A DNA stretch of 64,000 nucleotides from Oryzisolibacter propanilivorax (GCF_900103645.1 NZ_FNHP01000007.1:92938-156937); one strand, 5' to 3'; shown: positions 8,880-16,771, numbered from the stretch's first letter. Made by a program: numbers and translations. Notes: generated by a model not told the origin, from the sequence alone.

Positions 8880-9812
8880 ATGGCCACGCCCCTCAAACAC
8901 TACCTACAGTTCAGCGACCTCAGCGCCCAGGAGTACGTCTACCTGTTCCAGCGCGCGGCGGCCATCAAGGCCAAGTTCAAGGACTATGAGAAGTACCACC
9001 CGCTCACCGACCGTACGCTAGCCATGATCTTCGAGAAGGCCAGCACGCGCACCCGCGTGAGCTTCGAGGCCGGCATGTACCAGCTGGGCGGCTCGGTGGT
9101 GCACCTGACCGCCGAGGGCAGCCAGCTGGGCCGCGCCGAGCCCATCGAAGACTCGGCCCGCGTCATCAGCCGCATGGTCGATCTGGTGATGATCCGCACC
9201 TTCGAGCAGGAGAAGATCGAGCGCTTCGCCGCGCACTCGCGCGTGCCGGTCATCAACGGCCTGACCAACGAGTTCCACCCCTGCCAGATCCTGGCCGACA
9301 TCTTCACCTTCATTGAGCACCGTGGCTCGATCGCCGGCAAGACGGTGGCCTGGGTGGGCGACGGCAACAACATGGCCAACACCTGGCTGCAGGCCGCCGA
9401 GCTGCTGGGCTTCCGCGTGCATGTCAGCACCCCGCGCGGCTACGAGATCGACGAGAAACTGGCCATGGGCCCTGGTGGAACAACGGCCGGCTGCTATCAA
9501 TTCTTCAGCAACCCGCTGGACGCCTGCCGCGGCGCCGACCTGGTCACCACCGACGTGTGGACCAGCATGGGCTTCGAGGCCGAGAACGAGGAGCGCCGCC
9601 GCGCCTTCGCCGACTGGTGCGTGGACCAGGAGATGATGGCCGCCGCCCGGCCCGACGCGCTGTTCATGCACTGCCTGCCCGCGCACCGCGGCGAGGAGGT
9701 CACCGCCGAGGTCATCGACGGCCCGCAATCCGTCGTCTGGGACGAGGCAGAGAATCGAATGCATGTGCAGAAGGCACTTATGGAGTACCTTCTGCTCGGC
9801 CGGGTTGCCTGA
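8880..9812 (+). CDS. argF: Ornithine carbamoyltransferase
   Basis: The enzyme (310 residues) makes citrulline from ornithine and carbamoyl phosphate. The carbamoyl phosphate loop STRTR lies in FEKASTRTRVSFEAG near residue 55, with HPCQ in NEFHPCQILAD near residue 140 and HCLPAHRGEEV near residue 263. It follows argD directly. Two oddities: residues about 191-208 (EKLAMGPGGTTAGCYQF) fall in a stretch resembling a family 1 repeat, and the last 20 codons are duplicated 65 bases past the stop. The final codons use CGA, CTT and GTT, which are uncommon in neighbouring genes, suggesting that the 3' end was replaced. Confidence 0.95.
   Translation: MATPLKHYLQFSDLSAQEYVYLFQRAAAIKAKFKDYEKYHPLTDRTLAMIFEKASTRTRVSFEAGMYQLGGSVVHLTAEGSQLGRAEPIEDSARVISRMVDLVMIRTFEQEKIERFAAHSRVPVINGLTNEFHPCQILADIFTFIEHRGSIAGKTVAWVGDGNNMANTWLQAAELLGFRVHVSTPRGYEIDEKLAMGPGGTTAGCYQFFSNPLDACRGADLVTTDVWTSMGFEAENEERRRAFADWCVDQEMMAAARPDALFMHCLPAHRGEEVTAEVIDGPQSVVWDEAENRMHVQKALMEYLLLGRVA
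9450..9503 (-). repeat. Possible family 1 repeat inside argF (in frame)
   Basis: On the minus strand this stretch contains GATAGCAGC, GGCCGTTGTTCC and AGGGC followed by GGCC and AGTTTCTC, resembling the order of blocks in family 1 repeats. A 24-base piece matches the copy upstream of ubiV (59034-59057) at 22 positions. If it is a repeat, argF gained or replaced a short loop in frame. Coincidence or conserved coding cannot be excluded without an alignment of orthologues. Confidence 0.35.
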
Positions 9813-9877
9813 AAGGCAAGACGGCGGCGCGCAAGCGTCGGTATTCGATTCCGGCGAAGGCCACAGGCCGCAGCCAA

Positions 9878-9937
9878 AACCGGATGCATGTGCAAAAGGC
9901 ACTCATGGAGTACCTTTTGCTGGGGCGGGTGGGCTAA
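9878..9937 (+). pseudogene. Duplicated 3' end of argF (20 codons, integration scar)
   Basis: These 60 bases encode NRMHVQKALMEYLLLGRVG and a stop, matching the argF C-terminus encoded at 9753-9812 at 50 of 60 bases. All but one of the codon changes is synonymous (the last residue is Gly instead of Ala; the stop is TAA instead of TGA). It has no start and no connected upstream coding sequence. The 65 bases between the copies hold nothing recognisable. A displaced gene end beside an intact one is what remains when an integrative element inserts at a gene 3' end, restores it with its own copy, and later decays. Confidence 0.75.
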
Positions 9938-10042
9938 ACCCCTGGAGCGCTAACGCTATTGACCGGTACGTCAGTAACTTGAACGATGACGACGGTGAGC
10001 TGGACCTGCAGCTGCTGGCCTGTGACCAATCGGAGTTCGAAG

Positions 10043-10468
10043 ATGCCTACAGAAGACGACCTCAGCGAGCTATACCGCAAGGTTGGCGAAGCGATGAAAT
10101 TCGGATTCCGTCCGACGCGCAAGGAAATCCTGTTAGCCCTGGAGGAGCACCACGCGGGGCGCCCGGTGCCCTCACCGATGCGCGAACTTCTGGAGGGGGC
10201 AGCCCTGGCAGCGAAGCGGATTCAGGCTATGAAGGCGCGGGGCAGCAAGCGTCCGCCCGGACCCTATCGACTGGGGACACCAGAGCAAGAGGCCGCGCTG
10301 AGATGGAGCCGGGAGCAGAAGGAAAAAGATCCGCACTTCTTCGTGCGCCACGCGTGGCGCGAGGCGGGATGGACGGAGGAGGAGATCAAGGTCGCGGCGC
10401 GAGATCTGGAAGTGCGCCAAGTGGGCCTGGATCAGGTATTTCTGGCAGCCGAGTTGATTTTGAAGTAG
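10043..10468 (+). CDS. Hypothetical protein in a lower-GC stretch
   Basis: I do not recognise this family. The ATG at 10043 has GGAG about 7 bases upstream and gives 141 residues, largely helical and charged. The N-terminus is MPTEDDLSELYRKVGEA; a basic stretch (MKARGSKRPPGPYRLG) sits in the middle and WREAGWTEEEIKVAARDLEV near the end. There is no signal peptide or membrane segment. It lies directly after the duplicated argF end in DNA of visibly lower GC, so it is probably an acquired gene. An upstream overlapping frame (about 9945-10060) reads DRYVSNLNDDDGELDLQLL and may be a remnant of another gene. Confidence 0.6.
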   Translation: MPTEDDLSELYRKVGEAMKFGFRPTRKEILLALEEHHAGRPVPSPMRELLEGAALAAKRIQAMKARGSKRPPGPYRLGTPEQEAALRWSREQKEKDPHFFVRHAWREAGWTEEEIKVAARDLEVRQVGLDQVFLAAELILK

Positions 10469-10955
10469 CAGGAGCAGTAGGGGGAGCAGGAGCCGCGCAT
10501 ACTGCAGATCACGTGCCGTTGGCACCTCTTCAGCACCGCGTAGCTCTCGCCGCAAACCAAGGAAAAGCTGCGCGAAATCTTTGACTCAGCCGCCCCGCCG
10601 CCGGAGTAGTCGACCCTGCCGGGGATGCCGACAAGGCGCAACGCTCGTGCATCAACCGCGATGCCGCAAGCGACATGTACAGTCATCGCGGGCAGAGGTG
10701 CATACCGGCGGGATGCTCACAGCCGACGACATGAATGCAGACGACGTAGCCCAGGTCGCGGCAAGCGCTTCGGGCTTCGGTGCAGACACCGGCGCCATCC
10801 AGGCCGAAATGCTGTACGACACGCGCAGCGTTTCGTGGGCGCGCCGTCGGCTATGGTCGCTGCATTACTGACACTGCGGGCGTCCGCGTTTGTCAACGCT
10901 ATGCTTCTGGTAAGGATGAGCCGTAAGGCCATCACCCTGCAGCGCCATCCTCTTG
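10469..10955. other. Non-coding or decayed stretch after the argF scar
   Basis: About 490 bases between the hypothetical gene and the convergent DUF488 gene hold no gene I can support. Short open frames on both strands have irregular composition and match nothing I know. Base composition is lower in GC than the core genes on either side. It is probably part of the same degraded insertion that left the duplicated argF end. Confidence 0.5.
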
Positions 10956-11501
10956 CTACTCGTAACGTGCCACCGGATAACGTACCACCCCACCCTCGTC
11001 CACCACTGCACCCACCGTCAGCTTGACCGGCTCAATGCGCCCGGCAGCCATGATGTGGAACACCGCCTCGCCGCGTGCCGCCAGCCAGTCGGCGACGATG
11101 CGCCGGTGGCAGCGCCACCACACGGCCTCCGAGCACATGAACGCCACGCGCTCGCGCCGCCCCAGGGCAATCAGTTCCTGGAGGCCGGCGCTGAACGGCG
11201 GCGTCAGCGCATAGTCGGCGTAGCGGTGGAAGCTGGCATTGGTCCAGTAGCCGTTGACCTCGCGCGGCACGCCCGTCACCTTGCCGCGCAGGCCGCCCAG
11301 CGCCGCCAGGTGCTCGTAGCCGACGCCGTGCGGCGCCAGCGCGGCGGGCAGCGCATCCTCGTTGAACTGGGGGTTGGCGCGCGAGCGCGGCATCTTGCGG
11401 ATGTCCACCACGCGCGTCACCTGCGCCTGCGCCAGCAGCTGCAGGAACTCCTCGATGCTGCGGCTGGAATGTCCGATGGTGAAGAACGGCAGCACCGCCA
11501 C
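10956..11501 (-). CDS. DUF488 family protein
   Basis: A 181-residue DUF488 protein. The N-terminus MAVLPFFTIGHSSRSIEEFL carries the family FTIGHS motif; later segments are VVDIRKMPRSRANPQFN, YEHLAALGG and ERVAFMCSEAVWWRCHRRIVADWL. I use the GTG at 11501, 4 bases after the stop of the DUF2945 gene, rather than the longer frame overlapping that gene; a second GTG lies at 11495. The domain has no established activity, though the conserved Cys, Trp, Cys and His residues suggest a catalytic or metal site. It is cotranscribed with DUF2945. Confidence 0.88.
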   Translation of the reverse strand: MAVLPFFTIGHSSRSIEEFLQLLAQAQVTRVVDIRKMPRSRANPQFNEDALPAALAPHGVGYEHLAALGGLRGKVTGVPREVNGYWTNASFHRYADYALTPPFSAGLQELIALGRRERVAFMCSEAVWWRCHRRIVADWLAARGEAVFHIMAAGRIEPVKLTVGAVVDEGGVVRYPVARYE

Positions 11502-11502
11502 G

Positions 11503-11724
11503 TCAGCGCACCTTGTGCAGCACGCTGCCCTTGTGCGCGGCGATGTGGTCGGTCTTGTCGCTCTTGATCTCGTACTGCGGCTCTTCCCGACTGGCGCGGT
11601 GGGTATGGCCTTTGTAGTCAAAATCGCGGGTGTGGACGGCCGTGATCTGGCCCGTTACATGCCCTGCCTCGGAATTCCAGCGCACGTGGTCGCCCACCTG
11701 GAACGCCTTCTTTTCTTCCGTCAT
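11503..11724 (-). CDS. DUF2945 / hypervirulence-associated TUDOR domain protein
   Basis: A 73-residue protein, MTEEKKAFQVGDHVRWNSEA onward, of the DUF2945 (HVA1, Tudor-like) family. It is a small beta barrel with the conserved GDHVRWNSEAGHVTG and YEIKSDKTDHIAAHKGS segments. A GGAGG and a second AAGGA lie upstream of the ATG at 11724; a longer frame up to 11910 is unsupported. The stop almost abuts the DUF488 start, so translation is probably coupled. The function is unknown, although the fold and the repeated HTH-like charge pattern would allow nucleic acid binding. Confidence 0.87.
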   Translation of the reverse strand: MTEEKKAFQVGDHVRWNSEAGHVTGQITAVHTRDFDYKGHTHRASREEPQYEIKSDKTDHIAAHKGSVLHKVR

Positions 11725-11915
11725 TCCTTCATCCTCCTTGTGCCGTCGATGCCAGTCAGCCCCGCGCCCTGCTGCCTGGACGCCTACCAGCTGGTGCTGG
11801 TGCATCCACCGCACACCCGGCGCTGACACCCTGAGCCGGCCCGCGCAGGGCCATTGCCTCGCCTGCCGAGACCCTGGACGCCGCCGCGGCGCTCCGGGCG
11901 CCCTCGCCAAGCCCG

Positions 11916-12299
11916 ATGAACTTCCAAAGAAAGCGTCTCCCTGTGTCCGAGACTGTCCACCCGTGCCCGACCTGCGGCGCCTGCTGCCACCACTTTCGCG
12001 TCGAGTTTTCCGTCTATGAGCTTTCCAGTATGGGAGGCAGCGTACCGGACGCCCTGGCGCACGAAGTCAGCGGAAACCGCTGGCGCATGAACGGCACGGC
12101 CGCGCGGCCGGTGCGCTGCGCCGCGCTCACCGGCCTGTGCGGCGAGGAATCCATCTGCAGCATCTACGAGGCGCGCCCCAGCGCCTGCCGTGCCTTCGCC
12201 ATGGCCAGCGAGCGCTGCGCCGAGGCGCGCGCCGCGCACGGCCTGGGGCCGGTGGATCCGTCGTGGGACGCGGGCGGCGGCCTGCCCCTGGCGGCTTGA
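11916..12299 (+). CDS. YkgJ family cysteine cluster protein (first copy)
   Basis: A 127-residue member of the YkgJ/CxxCxxCC family (putative zinc- or iron-chelating domain). The N-terminal CPTCGACCHHF and later CAALTGLCGEESICSIYEARPSACRAF give eight or so conserved cysteines. A second copy follows 13 bases downstream. These proteins are thought to bind Fe-S or zinc; biochemical roles are mostly unknown. It probably belongs to an operon with the second copy and kynB. Confidence 0.88.
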   Translation: MNFQRKRLPVSETVHPCPTCGACCHHFRVEFSVYELSSMGGSVPDALAHEVSGNRWRMNGTAARPVRCAALTGLCGEESICSIYEARPSACRAFAMASERCAEARAAHGLGPVDPSWDAGGGLPLAA

Positions 12300-12312
12300 A
12301 GGCTGGCGCACG

Positions 12313-12681
12313 ATGATCAGCACGCCTGCCGACTGCATGGCCTCCAGCCAGCCCGAGCCCGATGCCTCCATGAGCGACCCCTGCCTGCACTGCGGCGCCT
12401 GCTGCGCCAGCCTGCGCGTGGATTTTTCGGTGCACGAAACCGAAGAGCTCGGCGGCAGCGTGCCGCAGGGCCTGACCGTCGAGGTGACGGCGCACACCGC
12501 GCGCATGCGCGGCACCGACCACGCGCGCCCGCGCTGTGCGGCGCTGACCGGCCAGGTCGGTGCGCGCGTGGCCTGCGGCATCTATGAATGGCGCCCCTCG
12601 CCGTGCCGCGAGTTCGAGGCCGGCTGCGCCGCCTGCACCCGCGCCCGGGCGCGCCACGGCCTGCCGGCATTGCAGCCATGA
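12313..12681 (+). CDS. YkgJ family cysteine cluster protein (second copy)
   Basis: This 122-residue paralogue of the preceding gene has CLHCGACCASLRVDFSVHE and CAALTGQVGARVACGIYEW with the same cysteine spacing except at one position (GQVGARVAC replaces GLCGEESIC). Starts at 12313, 12337 and 12370 are all possible; 12370 (MSDPCLHCG) would give the shortest form. Its stop overlaps the kynB start as ATGA, indicating translational coupling. The pair looks like a tandem duplication that has diverged. Confidence 0.85.
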   Translation: MISTPADCMASSQPEPDASMSDPCLHCGACCASLRVDFSVHETEELGGSVPQGLTVEVTAHTARMRGTDHARPRCAALTGQVGARVACGIYEWRPSPCREFEAGCAACTRARARHGLPALQP

Positions 12682-13325
12682 CCAGATCCGACGACACCCC
12701 TGGGCTGTGGGATATCTCGCCGCCGGTGCACGCCGCCAGCCCTTCCTACCCGGGCGACGCGCCGTATCGCCAGCGCTGGACGGCGCGCATCGGCGCGGGC
12801 AGCGTGGTGAACGTCAGCGAGATTTCGCTGTCGCCGCATATCGGCGCGCATGCGGATGCACCGCTGCACTACGACCCGCACGGCGCCGCCATCGGCGCGC
12901 TGGCGCTGGCGCCGTTCATCGGCCCATGCCGGGTGGTGCATGCCATCGACTGCGGGCCACGGGTGCAGTGGCGGCACGTCGCGCACGCGCTGGCGGCGCC
13001 GCCGCCGCGGGTGCTGGTGCGCACGCGCGTGCAGGCGGTGGTGGAGCGCTGGGACGAGGCACTGAGCGGGCTGGAGCCGGCGCTGGTACAGCGCCTGGCC
13101 GACGCCGGCGTGCAGCTGCTGGGCATCGACAGCGCCAGCATTGACCCGGCGGACAGCCTGGAGTTGTCCAGCCACCAGGTGGTGCGCCAGCGCGGCCTGC
13201 GCGTGCTGGAGAACCTGGTGCTGGACGCCGTGCCCGAGGGCGATTACGAACTCATCGCCCTGCCCCTGAAGCTGATGGGCGCCGACGCCTCGCCGGTGCG
13301 CGCCATCCTGCGGACGCTGCGCTGA
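12678..13325 (+). CDS. kynB: Arylformamidase (kynurenine formamidase)
   Basis: KynB hydrolyses N-formylkynurenine to kynurenine and formate in tryptophan breakdown. The 215-residue protein has the cyclase-family metal site in SPHIGAHADAPLHYD (His54, His58, Asp60), the N-terminal LWDISPPVHAASPSYPGD and a later GIDSASIDPADSLE segment. The ATG overlaps the stop of the second YkgJ gene (ATGA). kynA and kynU are not in the window, so they would have to lie elsewhere. Tryptophanase, a second tryptophan-degrading route, is encoded at 56 kb. Confidence 0.92.
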   Translation: MTRSDDTPGLWDISPPVHAASPSYPGDAPYRQRWTARIGAGSVVNVSEISLSPHIGAHADAPLHYDPHGAAIGALALAPFIGPCRVVHAIDCGPRVQWRHVAHALAAPPPRVLVRTRVQAVVERWDEALSGLEPALVQRLADAGVQLLGIDSASIDPADSLELSSHQVVRQRGLRVLENLVLDAVPEGDYELIALPLKLMGADASPVRAILRTLR

Positions 13326-13395
13326 GGTTTTAGGCCATATTGGCCTCTAACCCTTATCAAGAAAGGGCCTGCAGCTATTTTTTCAGGAGCATTTC
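13324..13395 (-). repeat. Family 1 repeat (copy B)
   Basis: Read on the minus strand this has the family order: GCTCCTGAAAAAATAGCTGC, a GCCCTTTC...AAGGG inner stem and TAGAGGCC. It begins at the kynB stop codon and fills the gap to the convergent yceI gene at 13408. Confidence 0.65.
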
Positions 13396-13407
13396 GCAGG
13401 CTGCCGA

Positions 13408-13983
13408 TTACTGCTTCACGGCCTCGATCTGGGCCACGATGCGCACGTTCTTCGGGAAGCCGTACTGCACGCCGTAGTCCACACCGAAGGCCGTGCGGTC
13501 GATGGTGGCCTCGAAGTCGCCGCCGCACACCTCACGCTTGAGCATCGGGCTGTCGTAGCAGGCGAACTGGTGCGCCTTGAAGGTGGCGGGCTGGGTCTTG
13601 CCCTTGATGGTCAGCTGGCCTGAGACGGAGGCGAGCTTGTCGCCGTCGAAGGTGAAGCGGTCGCCGACGAAGCGCGCCGTGGGGAACTGCGCGGCATCGA
13701 AGATTTCCGCGCTCTGCAGGTGCTTGTTGAACGGCGGCGTGCCGGTGTTGATGGAGTCGATGTGGAACGTCAGGTCCACCTTGCCGGTCTTGGCGGCCTT
13801 GTCCAGCTGCACCGTGCCCTCCTTCTTGTCGAAGCGGCCGCGGTTCACGCTGGCGCCGAAGTGGCTGATCTCGAAGGTGGCAAAGGTGTGCGCCGGGTCG
13901 ATGGCATAGGTGGCCAGCTCGGCGTGGGCGGCGCTGCCCAGGGTCAGGACGGCCAGGGCCAGGGCCAGGGGGTGCTTGCGCAT
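13408..13983 (-). CDS. YceI family protein (periplasmic)
   Basis: A 191-residue YceI protein with a clear signal peptide (MRKHPLALALAVLTLGSAAHA). The mature part is a lipocalin-like barrel that binds long isoprenoid chains in known members: ATYAIDPAHTFATFEISHFG at the start, GRFDKKEGTVQLDKAAKTG, and a C-terminal TAFGVDYGVQYGFPKNVRI. It follows the second yceI by 67 bases on the same strand and is the last gene of the group cytochrome b561-yceI-yceI. Confidence 0.92.
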   Translation of the reverse strand: MRKHPLALALAVLTLGSAAHAELATYAIDPAHTFATFEISHFGASVNRGRFDKKEGTVQLDKAAKTGKVDLTFHIDSINTGTPPFNKHLQSAEIFDAAQFPTARFVGDRFTFDGDKLASVSGQLTIKGKTQPATFKAHQFACYDSPMLKREVCGGDFEATIDRTAFGVDYGVQYGFPKNVRIVAQIEAVKQ

Positions 13984-14050
13984 GGAAGGTCTCTCCGTTG
14001 TTGCGTGGATGGGTGGTGTTGCGTGAAAAAAATACGTGCGGCTGGCGCGG

Positions 14051-14650
14051 TCAGGGCTTGGCCAGGCCGGTGAAAGCCAGCTTGAACTTCACCTGCACCT
14101 CGTCGGCGACCATGGACGTGTCGGCCCACTCGTCCTCGCCGATCTTGAAGGCCAAGCGCTTGATGGCGAAGCTGCCGGTGGCCAGCGTGGTGGCGCCGCT
14201 CTGGGCCAGGGTGACGGGCACCGTCACGTCCTGCCTGGCGCCCTTGATAGCCAGCGTGCCGCGCACTTCATAGCGGTTTGGCCCGGGCGAGCGGATGGCG
14301 CTGGACTGGAAGGTGGCCTGCGGAAAGCGCGCCACGTTGAACCACACCGGCTTGGGCAGCTCGGCGTCGGTCTCTTTGGCGCCCAGCGTGGCGCTGCCGG
14401 TGTCCACGGTGATGGACACCTTGCCGGTCTCAGGGTGCGCGGGGTCCAGCGCCAGCTGCGCGTCGAAGCGCGTGAAGCGCCCCTCCACCGGCACGCCCAT
14501 CTGCTTGCTGGTGAAGGTGATCTCGCTTTGCGCCGGCACCAGCTTGGGCGCGGCCGGCTGCTGGGCCCAGGCTGCCGTGCCCGTCAGGGCGATGGCCAGC
14601 ACGCCGGCAGAGGCGTGGGTGGCGAGGAAGGAAAGGGATTGCAGATGCAT
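14051..14650 (-). CDS. YceI family protein (second copy)
   Basis: A 199-residue YceI protein from the ATG at 14650 (a GTG at 14671 is also in frame). A signal peptide (MHLQSLSFLATHASAGVLAI, then ALTGTAAWAQ) precedes a barrel with KLVPAQSEITFTSKQMGVPV and VRGTLAIKGARQDVTVPVTL. It is only distantly similar to the other copy, so the two probably have different ligands. Linkage to cytochrome b561 is common and has led to the proposal that such YceI proteins act with quinone-dependent electron transfer. Confidence 0.9.
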   Translation of the reverse strand: MHLQSLSFLATHASAGVLAIALTGTAAWAQQPAAPKLVPAQSEITFTSKQMGVPVEGRFTRFDAQLALDPAHPETGKVSITVDTGSATLGAKETDAELPKPVWFNVARFPQATFQSSAIRSPGPNRYEVRGTLAIKGARQDVTVPVTLAQSGATTLATGSFAIKRLAFKIGEDEWADTSMVADEVQVKFKLAFTGLAKP

Positions 14651-14704
14651 GTCGGACGATCCGTTTGGCACGAAGGAAAAGTCAGGAAGAGCAGGCGCCG
14701 GGCG

Positions 14705-15292
14705 TCAGGCCCGGGCCCCGGACGGCCACATGCGCGCCAGCAGGCCATCGCGATCCACCCAGTGGTGCTTGAGCGCCGCGCCCACATGCGCCGCGACCAG
14801 CGCCGCCAGGGTATAGGCCGTGATGGCGTGCCAGGGCTTGATGGCCTCGGCCAGCGCCTTGTTCACCGGCAGCAGGTCGGGCAACGGCAGCAGCCCCAGG
14901 AACACCACCGGGAAGCCGGCGGCCGAACTGTAGGCCCAGCCGACCAGCGGCACCGCCAGGCACAGCGCGTACAGCAGGCCATGCACCGCATGGTGCGCGC
15001 GCTGCTGCCACGCCGGCATGGCGCGCAGCACCTGGGGCGGCAGCGGCGGCGGTCGGCGCACTAGGCGCCAGGCCAGGCGCAGCGCCGTCAGCCCGAGCAC
15101 GGCGGTGCCGGCCCATTTGTGCCAGTTGTACAGCTTCAGGCGCTGCGGCGAGAACGGCAGCCCGGTCATGTACCAGCCCAGCGCCAGCAGGCACAGAACG
15201 GCCGCCGCCAGCAGCCAGTGCAGGCCGATGGCGACCAGGCCATAGCGTTGGGGCACACCAGGTACGGGGAATGAATGGGGATGAGAACGCAT
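14705..15292 (-). CDS. Cytochrome b561 (YodB/CybB-like)
   Basis: A 195-residue four-helix membrane cytochrome. Haem-ligand histidines are seen in AIGLHWLLAAAVLCLLALG (helix 1), YNWHKWAGTAVLGLTALR (helix 2), HHAVHGLLYALCLAVPLVGW (helix 3) and HAITAYTLAALVAAHVGAAL (helix 4). Such proteins take electrons from quinol in the inner membrane. It is first in the operon ahead of the two yceI genes; the stop is 54 bases from the next start. Promoters for this gene and for the divergent DUF3334 gene must lie in 15293-15530. Confidence 0.92.
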   Translation of the reverse strand: MRSHPHSFPVPGVPQRYGLVAIGLHWLLAAAVLCLLALGWYMTGLPFSPQRLKLYNWHKWAGTAVLGLTALRLAWRLVRRPPPLPPQVLRAMPAWQQRAHHAVHGLLYALCLAVPLVGWAYSSAAGFPVVFLGLLPLPDLLPVNKALAEAIKPWHAITAYTLAALVAAHVGAALKHHWVDRDGLLARMWPSGARA

Positions 15293-15530
15293 CGGAGATC
15301 AACAGACGGACGGGCGGGCCCACGGGCGCCGCCCCAGAAGGCCCGCCATGCTAGGCCGGCCGGCACCAGTTGCAATTCAATCGCATTCATATCGACATTC
15401 AGGAATTTTGAATCCTGCCCGGCGACACACTCCCCGCCATGGGCCGGCGTGGCGGGCGGCACACGGGGTGCGTGTCATGATGGCGGCCGGTTCCAACCCA
15501 GCCCTGCGGCGCCTGCCGCTTTTGCCCTCC

Positions 15531-16244
15531 ATGAGTATCCAACCCGATTCCACCCCCGTCGTCTATGGCACCGAAAGCGTGCTGGTATCGCTGTGCAACT
15601 CGGTCACGCGCGTGCTGTCCGTGGCCACCCAGGCGCCGGTGCACTACTCGGCCATGGTGCAGCGCATCACCAAGACCTGCCTGAAGCCCGACATTGGCTG
15701 CTTCGTGCTGTTCGACGGCGGGTTTTCCGGGCTGGTGATCGCCAACTTCTCGGCCGCCGCGGCCATGGAGATCTACGAGGGCTACATGCTCAGCATGGGC
15801 ATGGGGCGCGAGGACCTGGCACGCTCGTTCACTTCCGACGAGGTCAGCAACGTCATGGGCGAGCTGATGAACCAGGTGGTGGGCGATTTCACCAGCGCCG
15901 TGCGGCGCGAGCTGCAGACGCATATCCGCCAGAACCAGCCCAAGATGCTGGTGCTGAACCAGCAGGTGGTGCTGAGCGTGGACGCCAACCTGGACCAGGC
16001 CGAGGCGCGCCGCGTCACCTTCTACACCGGCCAGCACAACATCTTCTACCTCGAGCTGGCGATGGACCGCACGCAGTTCGTCAAGCTGCACGACTTCGAA
16101 CCCCAGGACGCCCCCGACCCGGACGTGGTGATGGCCCAGGTCGCCAGGGACGCTGCCGGCCAGGCGACGCGCTCCACGCCCGCGGCCGGCAGTGGCGGCG
16201 ATGACGACGACACCCAGTCGCTGCTGCGCTCGCTGGGCATGTGA
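15531..16244 (+). CDS. DUF3334 family protein (CheX/CheC-like)
   Basis: A 237-residue protein beginning MSIQPDSTPVVYGTESVLVS. It resembles the DUF3334 family, whose central part recalls CheX/CheC phosphatases: SDEVSNVMGELMNQVVGDF contains the E-x2-N-type pattern used by these phosphatases. The C-terminal 35 residues are low-complexity with a DDDD run and a helical end (QSLLRSLGM). A longer upstream frame is unsupported. No chemotaxis operon is adjacent, but a chemoreceptor lies at the other end of the window. Family assignment from memory; function inferred. Confidence 0.7.
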   Translation: MSIQPDSTPVVYGTESVLVSLCNSVTRVLSVATQAPVHYSAMVQRITKTCLKPDIGCFVLFDGGFSGLVIANFSAAAAMEIYEGYMLSMGMGREDLARSFTSDEVSNVMGELMNQVVGDFTSAVRRELQTHIRQNQPKMLVLNQQVVLSVDANLDQAEARRVTFYTGQHNIFYLELAMDRTQFVKLHDFEPQDAPDPDVVMAQVARDAAGQATRSTPAAGSGGDDDDTQSLLRSLGM

Positions 16245-16255
16245 GAGCTGCGCCA

Positions 16256-16322
16256 TTTCGCTACTGAAAAAATAGCTGAAGGCCATTGAAGAACAAGGGC
16301 TCAAGGCGCTTTTCATTCAATT
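16256..16322 (+). repeat. Family 1 repeat (copy C)
   Basis: GCTACTGAAAAAATAGCTG, AAGGCC, AAGGGCTCAAGGCGC and a TTTTCATTCAA tail match the family order. It lies just after the DUF3334 stop. The remaining bases to 16409 show only the ribosome-binding site GGAGG of the next gene. Confidence 0.65.
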
Positions 16323-16409
16323 CCTACAGAGGCGGCCTGCAACCACCGACAGCGCGGCGGCGACCAGCGCCTAGCCTGCGGGGCATCCCCTTTTGCACGG
16401 AGGTGCCAC

Positions 16410-16736
16410 ATGCCCCAAGCCGCCTGGAGCGCCAAGCGCGAGCGCCAGTATCAGCACATCAAGAGCAGCGCCAAGGAGCGCGGCGAAAGCACCGAGCGCG
16501 CCGAGGAGATCGCCGCACGCACGGTCAACAAGGAACGCGCCCAGCACGGCGAGTCCAGGACCGCCAACCCCAAAACGCTGCACGACACCCCGGCGCCGGT
16601 GCGTGGTGGGCACCGCTCGCACTCCGGCGCCCAGGGCCGCACGCGCGAGCAGCTGTACGAAGAGGCCAAGCGCAAGAACATCGCCGGTCGCTCGAAGATG
16701 AACAAGGCCCAGCTGGCCAAGGCCGTGGGCGGCTGA
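16410..16736 (+). CDS. Small basic protein annotated in relatives as plasmid stabilisation / Rho N-like domain
   Basis: A 108-residue, highly charged protein. Its N-terminal half (SAKRERQYQHIKSSAKERG, then EIAARTVNKERA) resembles a widespread family often labelled plasmid stabilisation protein, though chromosomal copies are usual. The C-terminal RTREQLYEEAKRKNIAGR and KMNKAQLAKAV form a Rho N-terminal/SAP-like helix pair that could bind nucleic acid. GGAGG lies before the ATG. It stands alone before tRNA-Ser. There is no toxin partner. Confidence 0.8.
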   Translation: MPQAAWSAKRERQYQHIKSSAKERGESTERAEEIAARTVNKERAQHGESRTANPKTLHDTPAPVRGGHRSHSGAQGRTREQLYEEAKRKNIAGRSKMNKAQLAKAVGG

Positions 16737-16771
16737 CGCCGTCGGCCTGTCTTCGCACCCGCAGCGGCGCT

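Noticed and set aside
10432..10955. Transposase remnant in the region after argF
   Set aside because: No DDE motif, terminal repeats or similarity that I can recognise; the short frames are of uncertain origin.
16410..16736. Toxin-antitoxin or plasmid maintenance locus
   Set aside because: The name plasmid stabilisation is attached to this family in databases, but there is no partner gene and the family is mostly chromosomal.
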